Assembly: GCA_009703845.1 (NCBI GenBank)
Contig: WLFI01000040.1
Span: forward strand, 1-6,573
Reading direction: 5' to 3'
Origin: Actinomycetota bacterium
GTDB taxonomy: Bacteria > Actinomycetota > Actinomycetes > Actinomycetales > Microbacteriaceae
Length of the DNA stretch: 6,573 nt
Part shown: positions 1 through 5,962 of the stretch, one piece after another
Position numbering within the stretch: position 1 is the stretch's first letter
Layout: each line of letters begins with the position of its first letter
Made by a program: the position numbers and the translations under genes
Notes under the pieces: generated by a model
The model's input: only the letters and a program-made list of their open reading frames with translations
What the model was told of the DNA's origin: nothing
The model's database searches: none

Positions 1-84
1 CCACTCGCGACGGTCGCCGGGCACAACCCTGCACGAGGCAAATTGCGCACTCAGGCTGTCAATAAACTGCCAATCTACAGCCAC
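1..84 (-). CDS. Unidentified protein, N-terminal 28 codons only (runs off left edge)
   Basis: An open frame begins with GTG at 84-82 and stays open to the window edge. The visible peptide begins MAVDWQFIDSLSAQF and ends with a basic stretch (GDRREW). The start is supported by a near-perfect ribosome binding site, AAGGAGG read on the minus strand (plus 90-96), placed 5 nt before the GTG. The gene is divergent from the DUF305 gene, with 39 bp between the two start codons, so the two may share control. No signal peptide or membrane segment is visible in this part. Too little is present to assign a family, and I do not recognise it. That this is a real gene rests on the ribosome binding site, its spacing and the tight divergent arrangement. 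Confidence 0.7.
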   Translation of the reverse strand, partial: MAVDWQFIDSLSAQFASCRVVPGDRREW

Positions 85-89
85 GGTTG

Positions 90-96
90 CCTCCTT
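90..96 (-). promoter_or_regulatory. Ribosome binding site of the left-edge gene
   Basis: The minus strand reads AAGGAGG, complementary to the 16S rRNA 3' end, followed by the 5-nt spacer CAACC and GTG. This is the strongest Shine-Dalgarno sequence I noticed in the window and it fixes the start of the partial gene. Confidence 0.75.
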
Positions 97-107
97 GGTT
101 CAAGGCT

Positions 108-113
108 AACCTA
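108..113 (-). promoter_or_regulatory. Possible -10 element for the left-edge gene
   Basis: On the minus strand TAGGTT fits TANNNT. A transcript starting about 7 nt further on would carry a short leader containing the AAGGAGG site before the GTG at 84. It overlaps the plus-strand -10 candidate, so two polymerases could not occupy both at once. No convincing -35 hexamer is seen, since that position falls inside the DUF305 coding start. Confidence 0.3.
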
Positions 114-117
114 GGCT
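112..117 (+). promoter_or_regulatory. Probable -10 element for a leaderless DUF305 transcript
   Basis: TAGGCT fits the actinobacterial -10 pattern TANNNT and ends 6 nt before the ATG at 124, the spacing expected when transcription begins at the A of the start codon. Nothing like a Shine-Dalgarno sequence precedes this ATG (the last bases are AGAAAC), which agrees with leaderless translation. I see no clear -35 element. TAACCT at 107-112 is an overlapping alternative that would give a leader of a few bases. Confidence 0.4.
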
Positions 118-123
118 AGAAAC

Positions 124-687
124 ATGAGAAGAATCATCGCCCTGAGCCTTGCCGCCACAGCCCTTTTCGGCCTAACTGCCTGCTCCACCTCTGCCACCGT
201 TGACCACTCCGGTCACTCAGACCACACGACGCCGGCCGCAACCGCTGACTTTTCTTCGGCCGACCTGATGTTTGCGCAGATGATGATTCCCCACCACCAG
301 CAAGCGGTCGACATTTCGTTCATGGCGTTGGCCAATACCCAAAACGCGGATGTTCGTACCCTCGCCGAATCGATCATTACCCACCAGTCAAGCGAGATTG
401 TGATTCTAAAGTCTTGGCTTGATGCTGCCGGAGTAAAACTCGATGACAGCCACAGCATGCACATGCAGGGCATGCTCACAGATGCGCAGCTTGCCGAACT
501 CGAGGCCGTGAAAGACGCCGAGTTCGATGCACTTTGGTTGAGCGGCATGATCATGCACCACGAGGGTGCAGTAGTAATGGCCGAAGATGTCACCGACTCG
601 GCTAACGAAGAGGTTTCACACTTTGCATCTCACGTGATCGAAGACCAGACCGCCGAAATCGCCAAGATGAAAGATCTGCTCGGTTGA
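124..687 (+). CDS. DUF305 family secreted lipoprotein, probable copper/metal-binding
   Basis: This 187-residue protein has a lipoprotein signal: a basic start (MRR), a hydrophobic core and the lipobox LTAC at residues 17-20, so Cys20 should be lipidated and the mature protein anchored outside the membrane. A short linker with spaced histidines (H28, H31, H34) follows. The rest is a DUF305 domain with both hallmark blocks: MMIPHHQQAVD at about 53-63 and GMIMHHEGAVVMA at about 141-153. A Met/His cluster (MHMQGM, 112-117) lies between them. DUF305 proteins are ferritin-like four-helix bundles, and some (such as cyanobacterial CopM) bind copper, so a periplasmic-side metal-binding role is likely but unproven here. 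The start is the ATG just after a -10-like hexamer, without a ribosome binding site, suggesting a leaderless message. Its last 4 bases overlap the next gene. Confidence 0.9.
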   Translation: MRRIIALSLAATALFGLTACSTSATVDHSGHSDHTTPAATADFSSADLMFAQMMIPHHQQAVDISFMALANTQNADVRTLAESIITHQSSEIVILKSWLDAAGVKLDDSHSMHMQGMLTDAQLAELEAVKDAEFDALWLSGMIMHHEGAVVMAEDVTDSANEEVSHFASHVIEDQTAEIAKMKDLLG

Positions 688-1913
688 AACTGATCAGCGA
701 GCAACGCCTATCCCAGATTCTGGGAGCGCTGCCCGCGAATGCCCGAGTGATTGCGTCGGGAAACTTTGCCACCCCGCACACGCTGTTGCGCCTGGCCGAC
801 CAGGCCATGGCCAGCTTCAGGTTGCACATGCTCAACGCCCAGCCGGGCATCCCCGATAGAGACGGCATTAGCTATGAGTCGGCGTTCGTGGGTGCTGGCA
901 TGCGCCGCCACCCGCGCCTGAACTATGTGCCTAGCCGTCTGAGCTTGGTGCCGGTGCTGTTTCGAGATCACTTCAAGCCAGACGTGGTGCTGCTGAACGC
1001 CTCGAGCGTTCGTGGCGGCAAGGTGAGCCTTGGCACCGAGGTGAACGTGCTGCCGGCTGCCATCGAGGCGGCGCGAGCCAACGGCGGGCTCGTCATCGCT
1101 CAGGCGAATGCCGCCATGCCATACACCTTTGGTGACGCCGAGATTTCACTCGAAGACATCGATTACCTGGTTGAGGTCGATGAGGCGTTGGCCCAAAAAC
1201 CCGAACACCCGAGCACGGATGCTGCGCTTTCGATCGGCGACCGCATCACCGCCATGGTTGCCGATGGTTCAACGCTTCAGCTCGGCATCGGAGCGATTCC
1301 CGACGCCGTGGTTCGAAACCTTGCAGCAAAGCGCGGGCTTCGAGTGTGGACAGAGATGTTCAGCGACGGGGTTCTTGCGCTCGAACAGGCCGGGGCGCTA
1401 GATCGCGACCGCCAGATCACAGCATCGTTCATGTTCGGCAGCCAAGAGCTATACGACTGGGCAAACCTGAATGAGAACGTTCGAATGTTGCGAACCGAGA
1501 CCACAAACAACCCGGCCAATATCGCCAGCCAAAACCAAATGACCAGCATCAACACCGCCCTGCAGATCGACCTATACGACCAGGCCAACGCCAGCCACGT
1601 GCGCGGCGACATTTACTCTGGGTTCGGTGGCTCGACCGACTTTATCGTCGGTGCGCTGCACTCCCCCGGCGGCAAGTCGTTCATGGCGCTGTCTTCATGG
1701 CACGCCAAGGCGAAGGTTTCGACCATCGTTCCGCGCATCACCGAATACGTCACGTCGTTTCAGCATTCGCACGTGGTTACCGAGCAGGGCGTTGCCGACT
1801 GCTTTGGCCACAGCGAGAACGAGCAGGCGAAAAACCTGATTGAGCAGGCTGCGCACCCCGATGCTCGTGCCGAACTTTGGGCAGCTGCAAAGCAGATGAA
1901 CCTGGTCGGTTAG
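684..1913 (+). CDS. Acetyl-CoA hydrolase/transferase family CoA-transferase (4-hydroxybutyrate CoA-transferase-like)
   Basis: This cytoplasmic enzyme of 409 residues probably moves CoA between a carboxylic acid and an acyl-CoA. The N-terminal domain carries the family opening (ASGNFATP, about 24-31). The C-terminal domain has GIGAIPDAV (201-209), the TEMFSDG motif (223-229) whose Glu224 is the expected catalytic glutamate that forms the CoA thioester, the glycine loop SGFGGSTDF (312-320), and VVTEQGVAD (364-372) near the end. The length is close to the roughly 430 usual for the 4-hydroxybutyrate type. The segment after VVTEQGVAD reads CFGHSENEQAK, where most relatives have something like LRGKSLRERA, so this is a diverged branch and the substrate cannot be named. 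The start is TTG at 684, inside the TTGA overlap with the previous stop. The frame has no other start between that TTG and an upstream stop at 603-605, and starting further in would remove the N-terminal motif. Only a weak purine stretch precedes it, so translation is probably coupled. Confidence 0.87.
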   Translation: MKLISEQRLSQILGALPANARVIASGNFATPHTLLRLADQAMASFRLHMLNAQPGIPDRDGISYESAFVGAGMRRHPRLNYVPSRLSLVPVLFRDHFKPDVVLLNASSVRGGKVSLGTEVNVLPAAIEAARANGGLVIAQANAAMPYTFGDAEISLEDIDYLVEVDEALAQKPEHPSTDAALSIGDRITAMVADGSTLQLGIGAIPDAVVRNLAAKRGLRVWTEMFSDGVLALEQAGALDRDRQITASFMFGSQELYDWANLNENVRMLRTETTNNPANIASQNQMTSINTALQIDLYDQANASHVRGDIYSGFGGSTDFIVGALHSPGGKSFMALSSWHAKAKVSTIVPRITEYVTSFQHSHVVTEQGVADCFGHSENEQAKNLIEQAAHPDARAELWAAAKQMNLVG

Positions 1914-3217
1914 GCGACATCCACTTCTTGGTTTTCAGGAGCCGTAGGAAGTTTGCGCATGCGGGCCAGCGGGTGAAGAATCACAAAAAGTGAGGCGAAC
2001 AACATGCCTATGCCGCCGATGATGATTGTGGTTAGCGAACCGAACGCGGTGCCAAGCACGCCCGAGAGCAGCGCACCGATTGGCATGACGCCCCACACGA
2101 AGAAGCGAATCGACGCGTTCATGCGACCGAGCAGAGGCTTGGGGCAAATGCGCTGACGGGCCGAAACCTGCGTGATGTTGTAGGTGAGCACAAAGAACGA
2201 GATGGCGAACTCGATGGCGGCCAAAATGAACGGTGCCCAGACGTGGTCGACCAGAGAAGTCAGTGGAATCAGGGCGAATGCGGCGGCACTGCCAAAGGCC
2301 GAGACAGCGATGAGCTGGCCTTCACCTATCCAGTCGGCGAGTTTGGCCGATAGCGCTGCCCCGGCGAGGCCACCAACACCGGCCACCGTCATGATCAAGC
2401 CGAAAACCGGTAGTGAAATCTCTAGTTCGCGAAGAACATAGATGGCCATGAGCGTTCCACCGATGGTGTTGAACAGATTGGTGCTCGAGGTGCAGAACGA
2501 CACCGCGCGAATGATCGGTTCTCGCCAGACGAACCTAATGCCTTCGGCGATCTCTTCGCGCAACGGCCGACGGTCTTCGAGCGGCTTTGGCTTTTCGTCG
2601 TCTTTGATGAACGAGAGGGTTAGCGCCGAGATGCCGAACGAAAGGGCGTCGAAAAACAACACTGCGGGAGCTTTGAAAATCGTGACCAGCCAGCCGGCCA
2701 GCGGTGGACCCGAGATTGAAGAAATCTGAGCGGATGTCTCGAGCGCAGAGTTTGCCGGTGCAATGTGCTCGTTCTTGAACAAAATCGGAATCACCGATTG
2801 GTAGGCCACGTCAAAGAACACGGTGGCCACACCGGTAATCGCACCAATCACAATCAGGTGCCAAACTTCGAGCATGTCGGCCAGGTAGAGAATCGGAATC
2901 AGGCCGATAAGCAGCATGCGCACGACGTCGGCGATGATCATCACGCGGCGTTTGACCCAGCGGTCAACCCAGGCTCCCGCCAGCAGACCGACGACTAGAA
3001 ACGCTGCGGTGCCGGCGGCATTTAGAACACCCATCTCGGCTTCGCTTGCCTGAAGCAAAACAACGGCCACTACGGTGATGGCGAAACCACCGAGTTGAGA
3101 ACCCATGACCGAAAGGGTTTGGGCGGTAAACAGCCAGGTGAAGCGCGGGTTGCGAAAGAGCATCCAGCGATTTTCTTTAGTCGTGCTTTCAGGCTCTGTG
3201 GCCGGTGCGTCGTTCAA
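1910..3217 (-). CDS. Major facilitator superfamily exporter (DHA3 / MFS_3 type)
   Basis: This 435-residue membrane protein has about 12 hydrophobic segments in two sets of six, at roughly 27-52, 62-85, 93-113, 117-139, 160-180, 183-204, 236-260, 268-292, 298-318, 326-346, 371-393 and 395-416. A charged central loop lies at about 205-232. The loop after helix 2 has the MFS signature GAWVDRWVKRR (81-91). Helix 5 has a SGPPLAG turn (169-175), and LLGRMNA (362-368) before helix 11 is typical of the MFS_3 group that includes macrolide-efflux-like and EntS-like exporters. The substrate is unknown. It begins with TTG at 3217, supported by GAGG five bases upstream; Met19 is a less likely alternative start. 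It lies 7 bp after the glycosyltransferase stop, so the two are probably co-translated and might act together. Its stop codon overlaps that of the convergent CoA-transferase gene by 4 bp. Confidence 0.9.
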   Translation of the reverse strand: MNDAPATEPESTTKENRWMLFRNPRFTWLFTAQTLSVMGSQLGGFAITVVAVVLLQASEAEMGVLNAAGTAAFLVVGLLAGAWVDRWVKRRVMIIADVVRMLLIGLIPILYLADMLEVWHLIVIGAITGVATVFFDVAYQSVIPILFKNEHIAPANSALETSAQISSISGPPLAGWLVTIFKAPAVLFFDALSFGISALTLSFIKDDEKPKPLEDRRPLREEIAEGIRFVWREPIIRAVSFCTSSTNLFNTIGGTLMAIYVLRELEISLPVFGLIMTVAGVGGLAGAALSAKLADWIGEGQLIAVSAFGSAAAFALIPLTSLVDHVWAPFILAAIEFAISFFVLTYNITQVSARQRICPKPLLGRMNASIRFFVWGVMPIGALLSGVLGTAFGSLTTIIIGGIGMLFASLFVILHPLARMRKLPTAPENQEVDVA

Positions 3218-3222
3218 ATCAG

Positions 3223-3226
3223 CCTC
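3223..3226 (-). promoter_or_regulatory. Ribosome binding site supporting the TTG start of the exporter
   Basis: The minus strand reads GATGAGG, then CTGAT, then TTG. The GAGG core is 5 nt from the TTG and overlaps the TGA stop (3227-3225) of the upstream glycosyltransferase. Ribosomes finishing that gene are therefore placed to restart here. Confidence 0.6.
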
Positions 3227-4442
3227 ATCTGTTCAGGGCTTTAGCGCCCTCGGCAATTGCCTTTTCATAAACCTTGATCATGCGGGCGGTTAGCTTGCTT
3301 TGCAGTACCGACCATTCGCCGGTGTCATCGGCACGCTTGGCGTTTCCGGCACGGATGTCGGCCGCCGCCCTCTTGAGAGTGCGAGCCATCTCGTCGATCG
3401 AAGGCTTCTTTGAGAGCCAAACATTTTCGGCCGGTAGTTCGCCGGCGATCAACGGGTCAACCACGAAAACCGGGGTGCCAACGGCGATGGCCTCATAAAC
3501 GGTCATGCCCTGGGTTTCAAAGCCGATAGAAGACTGAGCGACGAGGTCGGCGGTGGCAAAGGTGGCGACCAGTTGCTTGTGTGGCAAGCGGCCACGAACG
3601 TGAACGGTCTTGCTGAGGCCGAGTTGTTTTACTTGCAGGCGAACGAACGCCTCGAGCTGACCCGAACCATAGATGTCGAGCGTGACGTTTTTGAGGTCGG
3701 CCTTGGCGTAGGCCTCGAGAAATTCGACGATGCGCTTTTCGCTGCTGAAGCGACCTGCCCAAATGAACTTGAGCGTGCGGGTCGAGGCTTCTTGCCAGTC
3801 GTGAGTGACACCTTCGACAACATCGTCGTCAACACCGTTCGGAAAGACAAACGCTTTGTCGGTAACACCCTGCTTGATCAGCTCACGGTTGTAGTGACCT
3901 GATGGTGACGCGATGTAGTTAGAGTGCTGAGCGATTTGCTTTTGAAAAGCCCAGAGTGACGTTGCATTCTCTGGCATCGGCTGGTCTAAGAAGGTGCTCG
4001 CCCAGCGGTTGAGAATTCGGCCAACCGTGCGACCTCCGGCCTTGCCGGCGTTGTGGTCGAAGGCCACCTGAAGGTTGGTGTGCATGGTTTGAACCAGTGG
4101 CAGTTTGTGGTCGATGGCCCATTTTGCGCCGAGGATGGCGTTCCAGACATCCGCTTGAATGTGAACCACGTCAACCGGAACGGCAAGTTCGGCGAGGTCT
4201 TTCTCGGCCTTTCTGAAGGCGAGGTGCAGGGAAGGCTGAATCGAATAGGCGCCGGTCGGTGGCAGCGGAAGCGACGGAACCTCGATGAGGTCGGTCAGGT
4301 TGCGCTTGCGGCGATAGCGTCGAGCGGCAACTACGGTGACCTTGTGTCCGGCGCGCTCTAGGTATTTCTTTTGCAAGATAAGGCTGGTTTGAACGCCACC
4401 GAGCGAGTCAGGGTGGTGGTCAGAAAAGAAGAGGATGTGCAT
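3225..4442 (-). CDS. Family 4 glycosyltransferase (GT-B fold)
   Basis: This 405-residue enzyme should move a sugar from a nucleotide-sugar donor to an acceptor at the inner face of the membrane. The N-terminal half opens with MHILFFSDHHPDSLGGVQ, in which the GGVQ glycine turn (15-18) is typical of GT4 donor/acceptor clefts, and has the MHTN motif at 120-123. The C-terminal half has FPNGVD (200-205), AGRFSSEKR (229-237; Arg231 and Lys236 are the usual phosphate-binding pair), DIYGSG (256-261) and the EX7E motif, Glu309 to Glu317, within ETQGMTVYEA. The ETQGMTVYEA style recalls diacylglycerol or phosphatidylinositol glycosyltransferases, so a glycolipid product is possible, but the acceptor cannot be read from sequence. 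There is no membrane helix or signal peptide. The ATG at 4442 is 14 bp after the hutH stop with only a weak ribosome binding site. Its association with histidine genes is unusual and is probably positional only. Confidence 0.9.
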   Translation of the reverse strand: MHILFFSDHHPDSLGGVQTSLILQKKYLERAGHKVTVVAARRYRRKRNLTDLIEVPSLPLPPTGAYSIQPSLHLAFRKAEKDLAELAVPVDVVHIQADVWNAILGAKWAIDHKLPLVQTMHTNLQVAFDHNAGKAGGRTVGRILNRWASTFLDQPMPENATSLWAFQKQIAQHSNYIASPSGHYNRELIKQGVTDKAFVFPNGVDDDVVEGVTHDWQEASTRTLKFIWAGRFSSEKRIVEFLEAYAKADLKNVTLDIYGSGQLEAFVRLQVKQLGLSKTVHVRGRLPHKQLVATFATADLVAQSSIGFETQGMTVYEAIAVGTPVFVVDPLIAGELPAENVWLSKKPSIDEMARTLKRAAADIRAGNAKRADDTGEWSVLQSKLTARMIKVYEKAIAEGAKALNR

Positions 4443-4456
4443 CGGTTAAAGGTTAC

Positions 4457-5962
4457 CTAAGCCTTGGGTGCGCGAAGTATTTCGGCCGCTGCCTCAAGCT
4501 CTGGGGCCAAGAAGCGGTCGGGGCCGTGACCGGCAACCTTGGTGCGAAGTCGAGCGATGGCGGCACCGGTAATCGGGGCGGGTTTGTGAGGTGCGCGCAA
4601 CTCGACGCAGCGAGCGGCACCGATGTATTCGATCGCCAACACATTGCGAAGGTTGTCGACCACGCGGCGCAGCTTGCGACCGGCGTGCCAGCCCATCGAA
4701 ACGTGGTCTTCTTGCATGGCAGACGACGGAATCGAGTCGACCGAGGCCGGCACCGCGAGGCGCTTACAGTCAGAGACCAGGCCGGCCGCCGTGTATTGCG
4801 CAATCATGAGCCCCGAGTCAACACCTGCATCGGCCGCCAAGAAAGGCGTGAGACCGGAGTTGCGGTGACGGTCGAGCATGCGGTCGACCCTGCGCTCAGA
4901 GATCGAGGCGAGGTCGGTGGCAGCAATCGCCAAAAAGTCGAGCACGTAGCCCACCGGCGCGCCATGAAAGTTGCCGTTCGAAGTAACTTCGCCATCTTCG
5001 AGCACCACCGGGTTGTCGATGGCGGCGGCGAGTTCGCGCTCGGCTACAGAGCGGGCATAGGCGATTGTGTCGCGAACTGCTCCGGCAACCTGCGGTGCGC
5101 AACGCAACGAGTAGGCGTCTTGAACTTTGTCATCACCGTGACGGTGGCTGGCAACGATCTCGCTACCGACCAACGCGGCAAACATGTTTCGCGCGCTGGT
5201 TGCTTGACCCGGATGCGGGCGCAGCGGTTCGTGCAACTGGGCACGGAACACCTGGTCGGTGCCCATCAAACCCTCAACCGACATTGCGGCGATTACATCA
5301 GCTTCGTCGAGCAGGTGCTCAAGGTCGAAGATAGCGAGACACAGCATGCCCAACATTCCGTCGGTGCCATTGATGAGGGCAAGACCCTCTTTTTCGCGCA
5401 ACTCGATTGGCGAAATGCCTGCCTCGGCCAGTAGCTCTGGCACCGGGCGCTCGAGCCCATCGGGCCCGAAGGCTCGCCCCTCACCCATCAGCACCATGGC
5501 GCAGTGGGCGAGTGGGGCAAGGTCGCCCGAGCATCCTAGCGAACCAAACTCGTGAACAACCGGGGTGATGCCGGCATTCAAAACGGCGGCCATGGTCTGG
5601 GCCAACTCGGCACGAGCGCCGGTACGGCCAGAACAAAGGGTCTTGAGGCGCAGCAGCATTAGCGCGCGAACAACCTCGCGCTCAACCGGGGCACCAACGC
5701 CGGCGGCGTGCGACCGCACGAGCGACTTTTGCAATTGCACTCGGTCTTCGGGGGCAATGTGGCGGTTGGCCAGAGCGCCGAATCCGGTGCTGATGCCATA
5801 AACCGGGGTCTCGCCACCGGCCAGGGCCTCGATGTGCTTGCGCGTAGCACGCATGCCGTCGAGCGCAGCATCGGCTATTTCGACTTTTGCGTTATCGCGA
5901 GCAACGGCAACCACGTCGGCAATGCTCATGCCGCGCGAATTGATGGTGATGGTCTTGGTCAT
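4457..5962 (-). CDS. hutH: Histidine ammonia-lyase (histidase)
   Basis: HutH removes ammonia from L-histidine to give trans-urocanate, the first step of histidine breakdown, in the cytoplasm as a tetramer. The 501-residue length is normal. The cofactor motif is [14 protein letters not shown] (140-153): the self-forming methylidene-imidazolone ring should come from Cys144-Ser145-Gly146 instead of the commoner Ala-Ser-Gly. Other expected active-site residues are present: Tyr55 in YGISTGFG, His85 in SHAAGVG, Asn198 in INGT, Gln281 and Arg287 in QDAYSLR, and Glu418 in QEDHVSM. The Glu in QEDHVS favours histidine over phenylalanine or tyrosine as substrate. Its ATG overlaps the hutI stop (ATGA), with a weak purine-rich GAGAGAG site upstream, so translation is likely coupled. 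The fold looks complete, with no frameshift. Confidence 0.97.
   Translation of the reverse strand: MTKTITINSRGMSIADVVAVARDNAKVEIADAALDGMRATRKHIEALAGGETPVYGISTGFGALANRHIAPEDRVQLQKSLVRSHAAGVGAPVEREVVRALMLLRLKTLCSGRTGARAELAQTMAAVLNAGITPVVHEFGSLGCSGDLAPLAHCAMVLMGEGRAFGPDGLERPVPELLAEAGISPIELREKEGLALINGTDGMLGMLCLAIFDLEHLLDEADVIAAMSVEGLMGTDQVFRAQLHEPLRPHPGQATSARNMFAALVGSEIVASHRHGDDKVQDAYSLRCAPQVAGAVRDTIAYARSVAERELAAAIDNPVVLEDGEVTSNGNFHGAPVGYVLDFLAIAATDLASISERRVDRMLDRHRNSGLTPFLAADAGVDSGLMIAQYTAAGLVSDCKRLAVPASVDSIPSSAMQEDHVSMGWHAGRKLRRVVDNLRNVLAIEYIGAARCVELRAPHKPAPITGAAIARLRTKVAGHGPDRFLAPELEAAAEILRAPKA

Larger units (their letters stand above)
96..119. promoter_or_regulatory. Possible operator: near-palindrome with a DtxR/IdeR-like half-site
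   Basis: Bases 106-119 form a 14-bp near-palindrome centred on CCTAGG, with 12 of 14 positions symmetric. On the minus strand, TAGGTTAGCCT (113-103) matches 11 consecutive positions of the 19-bp DtxR/IdeR consensus as I remember it (TTAGGTTAGSCTAACCTWA). The rest of that box (102-96) matches poorly, for about 12 of 19 in total. A repressor here would cover the -10 elements of both divergent genes. This is an inference from a half-site, and part of the match could simply come from overlapping -10 hexamers. Confidence 0.2.

Noticed and set aside
1899..1911. Small inverted repeat AACC/GGTT with a 5-nt loop at the convergent stops, considered as a terminator
   Set aside because: The stem is only 4 bp, with no GC-rich extension and no T-run on either strand.
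1910..3217. The exporter as the histidine or urocanate uptake permease of the hut operon
   Set aside because: Its motifs fit DHA3/MFS_3 drug- or siderophore-type exporters rather than amino-acid permeases, so adjacency alone does not support the role.
3573..3902. A 109-codon open frame on the plus strand within the glycosyltransferase gene
   Set aside because: It is antisense to the conserved donor-binding half of a clearly intact GT4 enzyme, with no ribosome binding site or domain noticed.
4450..4458. Palindrome AGGTTACCT in the 14-bp gap between hutH and the glycosyltransferase
   Set aside because: The arms are 4 bp around one base, which cannot fold as a hairpin, and there is no matching second copy. 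It is too short to claim as an operator.
4526..5434. A 302-codon open frame on the plus strand, antisense to hutH
   Set aside because: It lies wholly inside hutH, whose catalytic residues are all intact. The translation has no recognisable domain and looks like the complement of a GC-biased gene.
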